A stretch of DNA of 64,000 nucleotides from Rhodopirellula islandica (GCF_001027925.1 NZ_LECT01000015.1:124001-188000); one strand, 5' to 3'. Positions 42,348 to 51,611 are shown, counted from the stretch's first letter. The notes: generated by a model not told the origin, from the sequence alone. Translations and numbers: made by a program.

Positions 42348-42427
42348 GAATTCTTGACGAATTCGGCTACGGGGTGGGTTGGGACGGAGGGGCGGTGGTG
42401 ATCCGAATTCTTGGCGAATCCGGCTAC
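42348..42427. repeat. Short repeat family R4, two units
   Basis: GAATTCTTGACGAATTCGGC at 42348 and GAATTCTTGGCGAATCCGGC at 42405 are variants of the same unit, which ends in TAC. Two more copies are at 46032 and 46067. A partial form (GGTCCGGATTCTTGACAGGG) is near 41874. Confidence 0.65.
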
Positions 42428-42449
42428 GGGCGGATTCGGCTGCGGTGGG

Positions 42450-43931
42450 TTAGGCGATGATCTCGTGGATGGGGCGGACGTGTTCGACTCCGACCAGCTT
42501 TTGATCGAGGCCGCCGTAGAAGTAAGACAGCCGGTTTGGGTCGAGGCCCATTTGGTGCAAGATCGTGGCGTGCAGGTTGCGAACGTGCAGCGGGTTTTCG
42601 ACGGCCGCGGCACCAAGTTCGTCGGTGGTGCCGTGGCTGATTCCGCCCTTGATTCCGCCTCCGGCCATCCACATGGTGAATCCGTAGGCGTTGTGGTCGC
42701 GGCCACTGCCGTTGGCGTATTCCGCGGTGGGTTGGCGTCCAAATTCGCCGCCCCAAACGACCAAGGTTTCATCCAGCATGCCGGTTCGTTTCAAATCGGC
42801 CAGCAACGCCGCGATGGGTTGATCGGTCGCACCGGCGTGTTTGTTGTGGTTGATTTCGAGGTCGCCGTGAGCGTCCCAGTTGTCATCGTTGTGGGCACCG
42901 CCGCTGTAGAGCTGGATGAACCGGACGCCTCGCTGGGCCAGTCGGCGGGCCAACAAGCAGCGTTTGCCGAACGCCTGTGTCTTGGGGTTGTCCACCCCAT
43001 ACATCGAGAGCGTTTCTGCCGTTTCGTCGGAAAGATCCACGGCTTCTGGTGCAGCGGATTGCATTCGGTACGCCAGTTCGTAACTTGAAATTCGCGATGC
43101 CAGAGGTTCTTCGCCGACGTGTTGACCCAAGTGGCGACGATTGGCGTCTTGGATGGAATCGATCAGGCGACGTTGCAGTCCGGGCGGGAAATCCGAAGGC
43201 GGGTTCAAGTCGAGAATCGGATTGCCTTCGGTTCGGAACACGGTGCCTTGGTAGGTGGCGGGCATGTAGCCACTCGACCAGTTCTTCGCTCCGCTGATTG
43301 GGCCGCCGGTGTGATCCAGCATGACGACGAAGCCCGGCATGTTCTGGTTTTCGCTGCCCAGACCATACGTCAACCACGATCCCATTGCTGGCGAGCCCGA
43401 CAGGATTTTGCCGCTGTTCATCATCAGCATGGCGGAGCCGTGGATCGGTGAGTCCGCGGTCATGGAATGCAAGAACGCGATGTCATCGACATGCTTGGCG
43501 ACGTTGGGGAACAGCGTGCTGACCATTTTGCCGCACTCGCCGTGCGGGGCAAAATCCCAACGCGGCTCAACGATTCGGCCACCGGCTTTGTGCCCGCCAC
43601 GACCGAAGGTTTTGACGTCGACGGTTTTGCCATCCATGCCCTTCATCGCGGGCTTGTGATCAAACGTGTCGATGTGGCTGGGCCCGCCATACATGAACAG
43701 AAAGATCACCGTCTTGGCTTTGGGGGCGAAGTGCGGTGGTTTGATCGCCATCGGTCCGGCTGATCCAGCGACGGGGGATGCCGTCGCCGCTGATGCCTGT
43801 GGCAACAATCCATCGGAAGCCAGCATCGAGCTCAGTGCCGCTGCACCGAATCCACAGCCGGTTTCCCACACGAATTCGCGGCGGGTGCGACCACAAAAGT
43901 TCCCTGGACGGCTTGATCGAGATGCGTTCAT
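42450..43931 (-). CDS. Tat-exported DUF1501 protein
   Basis: The 493-residue protein opens with a twin-arginine signal (CGRTRREFVWETGCGFGAAA). The body is DUF1501, an alkaline-phosphatase/sulfatase-like fold widespread in planctomycetes: KTVIFLFMYGGPSHIDTFDH, PKPAMKGMDGK-like, HVDDIAFLHSMTADSPIHGS, PGFVVMLDHTGGP, RGVRFIQLYSGGAHNDDNWD, VVWGGEFGRQPTAE. Such proteins normally pair with a DUF1549/DUF1553 cytochrome-like protein; here the pair is separated by the integrase remnant and the two genes converge. The substrate is unknown. Confidence 0.9.
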   Translation of the reverse strand: MNASRSSRPGNFCGRTRREFVWETGCGFGAAALSSMLASDGLLPQASAATASPVAGSAGPMAIKPPHFAPKAKTVIFLFMYGGPSHIDTFDHKPAMKGMDGKTVDVKTFGRGGHKAGGRIVEPRWDFAPHGECGKMVSTLFPNVAKHVDDIAFLHSMTADSPIHGSAMLMMNSGKILSGSPAMGSWLTYGLGSENQNMPGFVVMLDHTGGPISGAKNWSSGYMPATYQGTVFRTEGNPILDLNPPSDFPPGLQRRLIDSIQDANRRHLGQHVGEEPLASRISSYELAYRMQSAAPEAVDLSDETAETLSMYGVDNPKTQAFGKRCLLARRLAQRGVRFIQLYSGGAHNDDNWDAHGDLEINHNKHAGATDQPIAALLADLKRTGMLDETLVVWGGEFGRQPTAEYANGSGRDHNAYGFTMWMAGGGIKGGISHGTTDELGAAAVENPLHVRNLHATILHQMGLDPNRLSYFYGGLDQKLVGVEHVRPIHEIIA

Positions 43932-44016
43932 GGCGTGGTGGTGGGCAGGTGGGTTGGGATAGAAGGCGGGGCGATCGGACCGGCCTAGGAGTTGACGTTG
44001 ATTCTTAGGAGGTCAC

Positions 44017-45570
44017 TTGCGTTTCATTGTAAACCAGATCGGCGAGCGAAGGCAATCGTTTCGCCGAAATTCTGCATTGCCGGAGGTCACTGAAATGCGA
44101 TCGGGTGCGTTAAACTGCTGGCGAAATCACTTTGTCCCTTCCACCTCGAGTCCCGCCTTGTCCGCTCCAAAGCCACTTTCTTTCCCCGTGAATCCTGCCC
44201 CGACCGCTCTGAAACAGTTCGCATTCACGTTGCAATCCGAGTCCTATCGCTACCGAACGCCGATGAAATTCGGCGGGCGAGTGGTGGAGGAGGTGACGGT
44301 TTTGACGGCGGAGTGCACCGCGACGAACCAAGCCGGTCAAGTCGCCGATGGCGACAAGATCGGGGTGGGCAGCATGACGATGGGAGTGACTTGGGCGTGG
44401 CCGGACGCGGCTTTGTCGGATGCCGCGAAGTTGGAAGTGGTGATGGAATTGGCGAGCCGGATGGCGGCGCAGGCCAATGAGCTGTCGGGCACGTTGACCG
44501 GCCACCCGATGGAGATTTGTTTGCAGTTGGCGAGTCGCCGCGACGAGTTGGTGGAAGCGGTGGCGAGTGGTCACGAGCTGACGTCGCCGATTCCGGAACT
44601 GGCGATCCTGTTGGCCGCGTCGCCGATCGAAGCCGCTTTGTTTGACGCTCACGGAAAAGCGGCCGGGCAGAGCAGTTACAGATTGCTGTCGGCGGAGCAT
44701 CTTCCACCGGATTTGGCTGAGATGACTGGCGACGATCGCTACGCGGGTTTGCGATTGGATCAATTCATCTCGCAGGCACCCGTCGCGACGTTGCCGCTGT
44801 ATCACTTGGTCGGGGCGTTGGATCCGTTGACGGAGGCTGAATTGACGAAGCCTGTCGGCGATGGGTTGCCGGAAACGCTCGGCGAGTGGATCACTCGCAA
44901 TGAGTTGACTCATTTGAAGATCAAGCTGAACGGCGACGATGCGGATTGGGATTTCCGCCGTGTTCGTGATATCAACGCAGTCGCCAATGAGACGACTGAC
45001 CGCGGCGCGTCGACGGGCAAGCCGTGGTGGTTCTCGTTGGATTTCAACGAACGCTGCAAGGACGAAGCGTATGTGCTGGGTTTGTTGGACCGCTTGGAAT
45101 CCGAATGTCCGGAAGCGTTTGAGCGGATTCAGTACATCGAACAGCCGACGCATCGTGATTTGAAACGGCCGGGCGCGGTGACGATGCATCAAGCGGCGGC
45201 GCGGATTCCCGTTGTGATCGATGAGTCATTGACGGGGTTGGAAAGTTTGCACTTGGCGGTCTCGCAGGGGTACAGCGGCATTGCGCTGAAGGCGTGCAAG
45301 GGGCACGCGGAAGCGTTGTTGCTGGGGGCGGTCGCGGTGCACGAGAATTTGTTCTTGTGCGTGCAGGATCTGACGTGTGTGGGGGCGTCGCTTCTGCACT
45401 CGGCGTCGCTGTCGGCTCATATCCCTGGCGTGGCCGCGGTGGAGAGCAATGGGCGTCAGTATTGCCCCGAGGGCAACGCGGAATGGATGGCGAAGTTCGG
45501 GCCGATGTTTGAGGTCCGCGGCGGCAGCGTGCCGACGAGCTGCTTGGACGGGCCAGGGCTTGGGTATTGA
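44017..45570 (+). CDS. Enolase-superfamily enzyme (mandelate racemase/OSBS-like)
   Basis: A TTG at 44017 has an unusually good ribosome site (AGGAGG five bases upstream); an ATG at 44095 would skip a stretch with no protein-like pattern, so the start is uncertain. The core begins near residue 75 (YRTPMKFGGRVVEEVTVLTA). The superfamily signs are the Lys motif HLKIKLNGDDADWD, the metal ligands in SLDFNERC, YIEQPTHRD and VVIDESLTGL, and the second Lys region ALKACKGHAEALL. This set fits racemases, muconate-lactonizing enzymes and OSBS-type enzymes. The long active-site region (PIEAALFDAHGKA) fits too. The reaction cannot be assigned. It is divergent from the DUF1501 gene. Confidence 0.75.
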   Translation: MRFIVNQIGERRQSFRRNSALPEVTEMRSGALNCWRNHFVPSTSSPALSAPKPLSFPVNPAPTALKQFAFTLQSESYRYRTPMKFGGRVVEEVTVLTAECTATNQAGQVADGDKIGVGSMTMGVTWAWPDAALSDAAKLEVVMELASRMAAQANELSGTLTGHPMEICLQLASRRDELVEAVASGHELTSPIPELAILLAASPIEAALFDAHGKAAGQSSYRLLSAEHLPPDLAEMTGDDRYAGLRLDQFISQAPVATLPLYHLVGALDPLTEAELTKPVGDGLPETLGEWITRNELTHLKIKLNGDDADWDFRRVRDINAVANETTDRGASTGKPWWFSLDFNERCKDEAYVLGLLDRLESECPEAFERIQYIEQPTHRDLKRPGAVTMHQAAARIPVVIDESLTGLESLHLAVSQGYSGIALKACKGHAEALLLGAVAVHENLFLCVQDLTCVGASLLHSASLSAHIPGVAAVESNGRQYCPEGNAEWMAKFGPMFEVRGGSVPTSCLDGPGLGY

Positions 45571-46031
45571 ACGCCGGCCAATCGCGGACGTCGTGGACGA
45601 GGCAACGAGTCCTCTGTTCGGGCTCTTGTCGGTGGTCGCAGGCTGGATCAAGCAGGTTTGTGATGGTGGCTCAATCCTAAACGATTGGTCTGTCACAGCT
45701 AAAAGTGAGGGGTGATCGTAGTGGACGAGGCCACGAGTCCTTGGATTTGACGCCAGTTCAGGACTCGTGGCCTCGTCCACTACCCTAAAAACAAGTCCTG
45801 ACAGACCAATCGTGGTTCGGCCACATTGGGGTGCACCAGAGTAGAACCGTTGTCCTCAACTGTTTGCGTGCTGGCTTGGTTTTTTCGCGAAACGCAACGC
45901 GAATGGGAAGCCGTTTTGACGCAGAGGCGGGGAGGCGCGGGGGCGCAGAGGCTTGGGCGTCTCTGCGTCAAGGACACTCCATCGCTCTGCGCTGCACGAC
46001 GGGGGAGGCCTCTAGAGCAATGGAACCATCC
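45571..46031. other. Repeat-bearing intergenic region
   Basis: No gene is supported here. Besides the R5 hairpin at 45718-45783, it holds a half R5 unit (GTGGACGAGGCAACGAGT at 45591), and at 45831-45862 a sequence whose complement (GTTGAGGACAACGGTTCTAC) resembles part of the tandem repeat unit at 49684-50245. Confidence 0.5.
45718..45783. repeat. Perfect long hairpin, family R5, copy 2
   Basis: This is identical or nearly identical to 40931-40996, stem and loop. Both copies lie shortly after the end of a plus-strand gene (the DUF1549/DUF1553 gene and the enolase-superfamily gene). A stem this long would strongly stop RNA polymerase or protect an RNA 3' end, but with no T run after it on the plus strand it is not a standard intrinsic terminator. 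Confidence 0.75.
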
Positions 46032-46089
46032 GAATTCTTGGCGAATCCGGCTACTGTGGCGCGTTGGGATTCTTGGCGAATCCGGCTAC
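46032..46089. repeat. Short repeat family R4, two units; second unit supplies a stop codon
   Basis: GAATTCTTGGCGAATCCGGC at 46032 and GATTCTTGGCGAATCCGGCT at 46068 are the same unit as at 42405. The second unit ends in CTA, which on the minus strand is the TAG stop codon of the Ser/Thr kinase gene. Confidence 0.65.
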
Positions 46090-46973
46090 GCGACGCGGCG
46101 TGATCGGCGGCGGGTGGTTCGGGTCACGGTGGTTCCCGATGTGGAGCCGGGGACGGTCAGGGATTTGATCCGGTCGAGGGCGTTGGCCATCGCGACTCCG
46201 TCACGGAAGCGTTTGAGGGGTTTGGGATCCATCGATTTTCGGATCCAATCCACGAACTCCTGGTTCAAGCCACGACGCAGTTTGGCGTACGACGGCAACG
46301 GTGCTTCGAACGGGTACTCTGGAAGAGCACCTGACAGCATCCGGTAGATCACCAGCCCCAGCGAAAACACATCGCTGCGATAGGTTGGTTTCCCCATCGC
46401 TTGTTCGGGAGCGATGTAGCCGAGGGTTCCCGATGCGGACACGGCATGTCGGCCGCGTTCAATCCGCGCCAACCCGAAATCGGTCAAGCAGATTTTTGAG
46501 TTGGGAAACAGGATGAAGTTTTCGGGTTTGATATCGCGGTGCAGAATGCGTCGCTCGTGAGCGTAGGCCATGGCCGAGGTCATTTGGCGAACGTAGTCGA
46601 GCGTGGTCGCGCGAGCCATGCGGCGACTCAAGCGGTCGTGCAAGGTCTCTTCCCCGAGCGGGAACACCATCACGAAGTGGCCGTCGATGTAGCGAGCGTC
46701 CTTGAGCGGCAAAATGCTGTCGTGAGAAAGACTCGCCATGATGCGAACCTCACGCTGCAGGTCGTCTGCCGATTGGTGAGAGTCCGAAGACGCGGCCTCC
46801 GGAATCTTCAACGCCACGTCACGATCTTCGATCGTGTCGTGCGCGGAGTAAACGGTTGCAAAACCACCTTCGCCAAGCTTTTTGACGAGCCGGTATTTGT
46901 CCAACCGCATGCCGACGCGAAGGCGACGCGTTGATTCGCCGGGGTCCATCACCAATTTCAAACGTGCCGTCAC
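46086..46973 (-). CDS. Hanks-type serine/threonine protein kinase
   Basis: The protein is a kinase domain of 295 residues with no membrane segment or sensor domain. All core motifs are visible: glycine loop (LGEGGFATVYSAHD), ATP-Lys (VALKIPEA), catalytic HRDIKPENFIL, DFGLARIE, APEQ (YIAPEQAMG) and the SDVFSLGLVIYRM segment. The C-terminal end is Thr/Arg-rich (TGTTVTRTTRRRSRRVA-like) and its stop codon lies in a short repeat. It probably phosphorylates cytoplasmic proteins. Its small size could mean it needs a partner that supplies the signal input. Confidence 0.9.
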   Translation of the reverse strand: MTARLKLVMDPGESTRRLRVGMRLDKYRLVKKLGEGGFATVYSAHDTIEDRDVALKIPEAASSDSHQSADDLQREVRIMASLSHDSILPLKDARYIDGHFVMVFPLGEETLHDRLSRRMARATTLDYVRQMTSAMAYAHERRILHRDIKPENFILFPNSKICLTDFGLARIERGRHAVSASGTLGYIAPEQAMGKPTYRSDVFSLGLVIYRMLSGALPEYPFEAPLPSYAKLRRGLNQEFVDWIRKSMDPKPLKRFRDGVAMANALDRIKSLTVPGSTSGTTVTRTTRRRSRRVA

Positions 46974-47113
46974 GGGCGTTGCCTCAAAAGAGAAATCGAA
47001 TTCGCACGGCGAAGGGCTCGTGCCGACCCATCGAAATCACAACCAAATCGTTTGTCGAAAAAACAAGTCGCTGATCAGCCAATCTTTGACGAACCAACTT
47101 TTCCATCTTCGAA

Positions 47114-47229
47114 GCCAGCAGGCAGGAGTCTTCGGGTTTGTGAGCCTTTTACTTTTTCAACGCACAACCGGGACTAACGCCCAAACGGCTCACATGGCGA
47201 TGTCCCATCATTCCTGCCAACCCGCTTAG
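47114..47229. repeat. Dispersed repeat family R1, diverged copy; overlaps the GH57 stop codon
   Basis: The element runs from GCAGGCAGGAGT near 47118 to TTCCTGCCAACCCGCTTAG near 47210. AACGCCCAAACGGCTCACAT near 47175 is the inverse of the interior of 9838-9966. The TTA at 47226-47228, inside its right end, is the TAA stop codon of the minus-strand GH57 gene. No gene is seen from 46974 to 47225. Confidence 0.65.
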
Positions 47230-49385
47230 ACGTTCACATGATCGTGCTGTTGGACTTCGATCGTGCTTTCACAGCGAGTGGCAATGTCGATCGTGACCGC
47301 CCAGCGACCTTCCGCGTCCGCGGTGATGATCCAGTGAGGCATCACGCACACCGATTGGTGAACCAACTCAAAACCGGCTTCACTTTGGCTGACCGTTTCC
47401 ACGGGGAACGCCCACACACCGCTTTCGCGATCGGTCCGCAAGTCGATGTCGACGCCGAGCCAGCGATCCGACAGCGAAAGTCCGTGAACGTCTTGCAGGT
47501 CCAGGCGTTCGCCGAGTTGCCCCAGTTGATTCCCGTCCACATCGCTGAAGTAACGGTCGTCGGCTCCCGAGGGCAAACCGGCGAAGTTCCATTCCACGGC
47601 AAAGTGCAGTGGGCTGGCCGGCGGGAGGTTTTCCAACAAGTAGGTCACGGACAAGTTGCCACTGTCTTGTTGGAGCGTCACAGCTTTGGTCAGCGTGATT
47701 GGGATCCCCCAAGCGTTGCCGTCGCGACGCAGTTGAGCTTGCACACGGTCGCTGCCTCGACGCAGTTTGGCTTCGAACGGCAAATCGACAAAGTCGCCTC
47801 GTTCGGGTGATTCGCCACGCGAGACCGATTCCAGGGTGGCTTCGTTGTCAAAGAAGTGGTCCATCAAGCTCTTGCGAGCGTAACGGTCGTACTGAATCAT
47901 TTGATCCAGGCCTTCTTGTTTGAACACCACTCGGTCGTGGATGCTGGCCACATCGCCACCAGCGGCACTCGGCCCAGCCAGAACTTTTCGGTGATAGGCT
48001 TCGGGGCGTCGCTGCAGGGTGGCCAACAAGTTGTGGTTGATGCCTCGCAAGTCCCACTCGTACATCCGGCCACCTTGGGCGGGATCGATCCAAGCGACCA
48101 TGGATTCGTTGGACAATCGGATCTCTTGTTGCCCGTCGTAATCGTAGTCACCCGCGGTCGCTGAAACCGTGTGCAGCGTGCCTTCGATTTCTTGCAGCAG
48201 CGTGTCGGCTTGGATCAGGTGCTCGTAGATCGCGTTGCGAAGGTGAGGCAAGTAGATCCCACCGAAGGCACCGTGCCAGTACGGGCAATTGCATTGACCG
48301 CGATACAGGTGATCGCGAATTTCGGCGAGTTCACCGGCGTCGTGTCCGCTGGCTTCGGCTTTGGCCAGGCGATCGCTGACGTGCATCATGCGAGCGTACA
48401 TCTCGTTGGTTTCTTCGTACTTCACCTTGAAGTTCCGCCAGAAACCGCCACGCACGAAGGATTCCAAGTGGCCCCAGCGTTCGTCTTCTTCCATCGCGTG
48501 GGAAACGTCGTCGAGAATCTCTTGTGACTCGGCGGGCAACGACCAAACGGTCATTTCGCGGTAGCTGCAATCGGGCAGGTAAGCCTTTCCGGCGGGAGCA
48601 GCGTTTTGGATGGACTCGGCCAACGTGACTGTGTGCAGCCACTCTTGGTTTTCGGTCAACGCGTCGAAGAACGAACGCAACCAGCCTTCGTCGTAGACGT
48701 GCGACTTGGTGTCGGGCCAGGTGCCGAACTTTTCGCCGTCGTCGCCGAATGTCATCACGGCACCGGGATTGGAATGAGCGATCCCGCGCAGGTAGTCGAT
48801 CGTTTCGTGAGCGGGGCGGAACGGGATTGTGTAGCGAAGCTGTTCGCTGCCAGGGAAGACGCGAAGCAGTTGGCCTTGGTCTTCGACGACGAAGTAGCTG
48901 CGCAATTCTTCTTCCGCCATCCCAGCGGATTTGAAGTGGTAATCGTCCAGCACGGTGTAGCGGATTCCCGCCGCGGCGACGTCGGCGGTCAGGCCGGATT
49001 CCCAGACGCGTTCGGGCATCCACATGCCAGCGGGCGTGACGCCCAAGTTGCGTTGCAGCCACGAGTTGTACGACTGGATTTGGCCGACACGGTCGCGACG
49101 TGGCAACATCGTCAAGATCGGTTCGTACTGAGGTCCGCCCACGATTTCGATGCGTCCTGCTTCGACCAGCAAACGCACGCGGTCGAGGTACTCGGGGTGG
49201 CGTTCGGCCATCCACAGCATCAACGGGCCGGAAGTGTGCAGGGAAATGTTCAGTGCGTCGTACGGTTCAAACACTTCCAGAAACGGCAAGTAGCTGTCCT
49301 GGTAGGCTTGTTCAAACACGCCATCGAAGTTTCCGATTGGCTGGTGGTTGTGAAGGACCAAGCAAAGGTGAACGTGAGGCGACAT
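47226..49385 (-). CDS. GH57-family glycoside hydrolase (4-alpha-glucanotransferase/amylase-like)
   Basis: The 719-residue protein is a retaining glycosidase of family GH57. The first motif is HLCLVLHNHQPIGNFDGVFE, the nucleophile Glu lies in AGMWMPERVWESGL, and the acid/base Asp is in VMTFGDDGEKFGTW. These three together are typical of the TLGT/amylase-type group. The C-terminal half holds the two additional domains (DUF1925 and DUF1926-like): EIRLSNESMVAWIDPAQGGR, and a late beta region (LHFAVEWNFAGLPSG). It acts on alpha-1,4 glucans such as glycogen, probably in the cytoplasm, since there is no signal peptide. The gene is alone. Confidence 0.9.
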   Translation of the reverse strand: MSPHVHLCLVLHNHQPIGNFDGVFEQAYQDSYLPFLEVFEPYDALNISLHTSGPLMLWMAERHPEYLDRVRLLVEAGRIEIVGGPQYEPILTMLPRRDRVGQIQSYNSWLQRNLGVTPAGMWMPERVWESGLTADVAAAGIRYTVLDDYHFKSAGMAEEELRSYFVVEDQGQLLRVFPGSEQLRYTIPFRPAHETIDYLRGIAHSNPGAVMTFGDDGEKFGTWPDTKSHVYDEGWLRSFFDALTENQEWLHTVTLAESIQNAAPAGKAYLPDCSYREMTVWSLPAESQEILDDVSHAMEEDERWGHLESFVRGGFWRNFKVKYEETNEMYARMMHVSDRLAKAEASGHDAGELAEIRDHLYRGQCNCPYWHGAFGGIYLPHLRNAIYEHLIQADTLLQEIEGTLHTVSATAGDYDYDGQQEIRLSNESMVAWIDPAQGGRMYEWDLRGINHNLLATLQRRPEAYHRKVLAGPSAAGGDVASIHDRVVFKQEGLDQMIQYDRYARKSLMDHFFDNEATLESVSRGESPERGDFVDLPFEAKLRRGSDRVQAQLRRDGNAWGIPITLTKAVTLQQDSGNLSVTYLLENLPPASPLHFAVEWNFAGLPSGADDRYFSDVDGNQLGQLGERLDLQDVHGLSLSDRWLGVDIDLRTDRESGVWAFPVETVSQSEAGFELVHQSVCVMPHWIITADAEGRWAVTIDIATRCESTIEVQQHDHVNV

Positions 49386-49683
49386 GGGCGCTGGGATTCA
49401 GTGTGTGGAAGGACGTCGTGAAACGGGCGATGACGGTGCGCGAATTTTACGATTTGCATGCATGGCGCGAATGCAAAAAACAACCGGATTTTTCGAAACG
49501 ACGCGAATGTTTGGGCGAGCCAAATTCGCTGGTCGTTTCCAGCCGGTTAATCGGCGCAATCGTCACACTCGCGACAACCGCTGCGAACATCATCGGCTGA
49601 CGGTTGTGCCGGCTTGAGCGGAAACGACGGTCGTAACGATTCTGCGGATTGGAACGACAGCCCAAAAGCTGGCTGTCGGAGGC
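49386..49683. other. Upstream region of the GH57 gene
   Basis: Roughly 300 bases without a supported gene. It should hold the promoter of the GH57 gene on the minus strand. I found no clear repeat in it; short frames here do not resemble proteins. Confidence 0.3.
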
Positions 49684-50245
49684 GAGCGGTGTGGGTGAGC
49701 TGGAGTTTGGATTGGGTGGGGAGCGGTTTGAGGTAGAGCGTTGGTTGACGGAACAATTGGGGACAATTGTTCTACTCTGGTGGTGCTCGGGTCACGGTGG
49801 GGACCACCGTGCTGCGGGTTATGCGGCCAAGCTGTAGCTCGGTGGTCCTTCACCAAGAGGGACGCTGGGGCGATGCTCTCCGCTCTGGAGGCGTGCGGCG
49901 TGGGTGAGCTGAAGTTTGAATTGGGTGGGGAGCGGTTTGAGGCAGAGCGTTGGTTGACGGAACAATTGGGGACAATTGTTCTTCTCTGGTGGTGCTCGGG
50001 TCACGGTGGGGACCACCGTGCTGCGGGTTATGCGGCCAAGCTGTAGCTAGTGGTCCTCCACCACGAGGGACGCTGGCGCGATGCTCTCCGCTCTGGAGGC
50101 GTGCGGTGTGCGCGAGCTGGAGTTTGGATTGGGTGGGGAGCGGTTTGGGGCAGAGCGTTGGTTGACGGAACAATTGGGGACAATTGTTCTACTCTGGTGG
50201 TGCTCGGGTCACGGTGGGGGACCACCGTGCTGCGGTTTTTTGGGG
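49684..50245. repeat. Tandem repeat array, about 208-bp unit, 2.7 copies
   Basis: GAGCGGTTTG occurs at 49721, 49930 and 50138, giving a period of 209 then 208. Each unit contains GAACAATTGGGGACAATTGT (an inverted repeat), GTCACGGTGGGGACCACCGT (a second one) and the run CGATGCTCTCCGCTCTGGAG. The first two units are nearly identical; the third ends early. The unit also encodes in one frame ELEFGLGGERFEVERWLTEQ, but this is not a convincing protein. The array is non-coding as far as I can see. Confidence 0.75.
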
Positions 50246-50390
50246 CTGGTAGGATTCATTCTGGGCCGCGGCTCTGTGGCCCTGTGATTCTGTGCCTCTT
50301 TCCACTTACCAAGACCCTTTCCACTCAATCATTTTCCAGCCTTGCTGGATTGGATTGCCAAGATCGCACGCGAGACTTCGAACACCGGGT

Positions 50391-51536
50391 ATGCGACGAA
50401 TTTTTCAATCCATTCGAAAAGCCATCTGGACGCTGTTTTGCCTCGCGTCGTTGGCGTTGATCTTGGCGTTTGTGACCGCGCTGCCGCTGTTGCAATTGAT
50501 CACGCTGGGATACTTGCTGGCTGTCGCCGGGCATTTGGCCTCGGGGGGGCTGCTCAAGGACGCTTTGCCGAATTTGAACGCGGCGGGTGTGTTTGGGGCG
50601 GCGTTTTTGGCCTTGGCGATTGCCTCTGCGCCGACCCGTTTGCTGGCCCATTGGGAATCCGTCGCCGCGGTCATTGATCCCGGTTCGCCGGATGCGACTC
50701 GGCTGAGGATGGGAGCGATCGCGCTGTCGGCGTTCTTGACCGTTTACTTGGGTTGGGCGTGGGTGCGTGGCGGTCGTTTGAAGCACTACCTGTGGCCCCA
50801 GCCCAAACGCTTCTTTCGAGAGGCTTGGCGTCCATCGACTTGGTCCCGGTTCGCCGATCAAGTCTGGGAGTTCCTGCGAGACCTGCGAATTCCCGCCTTG
50901 TTTTGGATGGGGATTCGCGGAGCGCTTTTGACGTTGGTTTGGTTGGTTCCCGCGTTTGTGATCATGGGCGTGACTCGGCAAGGCGACAACGCGGCCGATG
51001 GAGTCTTGGGTGTGTTGGCTTTGATTGCGCTCGCGTTCGTGTTGCTGTACCTGCCGATGTTGCAAACTCATTTTGCAGCCCAAAACAATTGGCGAGCGAT
51101 GTTCCAGTGGCGGCAAGTCCGAAGCGATTTTCGTTATGCACCCTGGTCTTGGGCCGGGGCGATGTTGGTCGGGTTGGTGCTGATGCCGATCCCCTTGTAT
51201 TTGTTGAAGATCGAAGCCACCCCGCAAGAAATCACCTGGTTGCCTTGTTTGGTGTTCGTCGCGTTCATGCTGCCGGCTCGAATCGCAGAAGGGTTGGCGC
51301 TGCGTCGATGCCGGCGGCGACGGGCCGAGGCCGAATCCGGCGATTGGGTGCCGAGTGTTTGGGCGGGGCGATGGTGGTTCGTTTCTCGCTGGGCGGTCCG
51401 CTTGGTGGTCATGCCCGCAATCGTGGGCTTTTACATGTTGGTTCTGTTGGGCAGTCAATTCACCAGCTGGGATGGGGTGGAAACCTGGGTGCGCCAGCAC
51501 GCTTTGTTGGTGCCGGTGCCGTTCGTTGGCGTGTGA
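50391..51536 (+). CDS. Multi-spanning membrane protein of unknown function
   Basis: I use ATG 50391 (MRRIFQSIRKAIWTLFCLAS); the frame from 50292 is not protein-like. About eight membrane segments are visible: LALILAFVTALPLLQLITLG, AGVFGAAFLALAIASAPTRL, MGAIALSAFLTVYLGWAWV, ALLTLVWLVPAFVIMGVTRQ, VLGVLALIALAFVLLYLPML, AMLVGLVLMPIPLYLL, LPCLVFVAFMLPARIAEGLA and LVVMPAIVGFYMLVLLGSQF. A central amphipathic region (HYLWPQPKRFFREAWRPSTW) lies inside. No named family is recognised; homologues are probably conserved planctomycete membrane proteins. It follows the tandem repeat array and precedes a Nudix gene by 75 bases. Confidence 0.7.
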   Translation: MRRIFQSIRKAIWTLFCLASLALILAFVTALPLLQLITLGYLLAVAGHLASGGLLKDALPNLNAAGVFGAAFLALAIASAPTRLLAHWESVAAVIDPGSPDATRLRMGAIALSAFLTVYLGWAWVRGGRLKHYLWPQPKRFFREAWRPSTWSRFADQVWEFLRDLRIPALFWMGIRGALLTLVWLVPAFVIMGVTRQGDNAADGVLGVLALIALAFVLLYLPMLQTHFAAQNNWRAMFQWRQVRSDFRYAPWSWAGAMLVGLVLMPIPLYLLKIEATPQEITWLPCLVFVAFMLPARIAEGLALRRCRRRRAEAESGDWVPSVWAGRWWFVSRWAVRLVVMPAIVGFYMLVLLGSQFTSWDGVETWVRQHALLVPVPFVGV

Positions 51537-51611
51537 TCACGTCCGCAACTCACCGTTGAAACTTGCTTTGGTTCCCTTGTTGTGTCGTCGCTCAAGTGGT
51601 AGAAGCGAAGC

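Noticed and set aside
44110..45192. 360-codon minus-strand frame opposite the enolase-superfamily gene
   Set aside because: Arg/Gln-rich antisense shadow; the plus strand has the conserved metal-binding motifs.
49684..50245. CRISPR-like array
   Set aside because: The unit is about 208 bases with no short repeat-spacer pattern; it is a direct tandem repeat and no cas gene is present.
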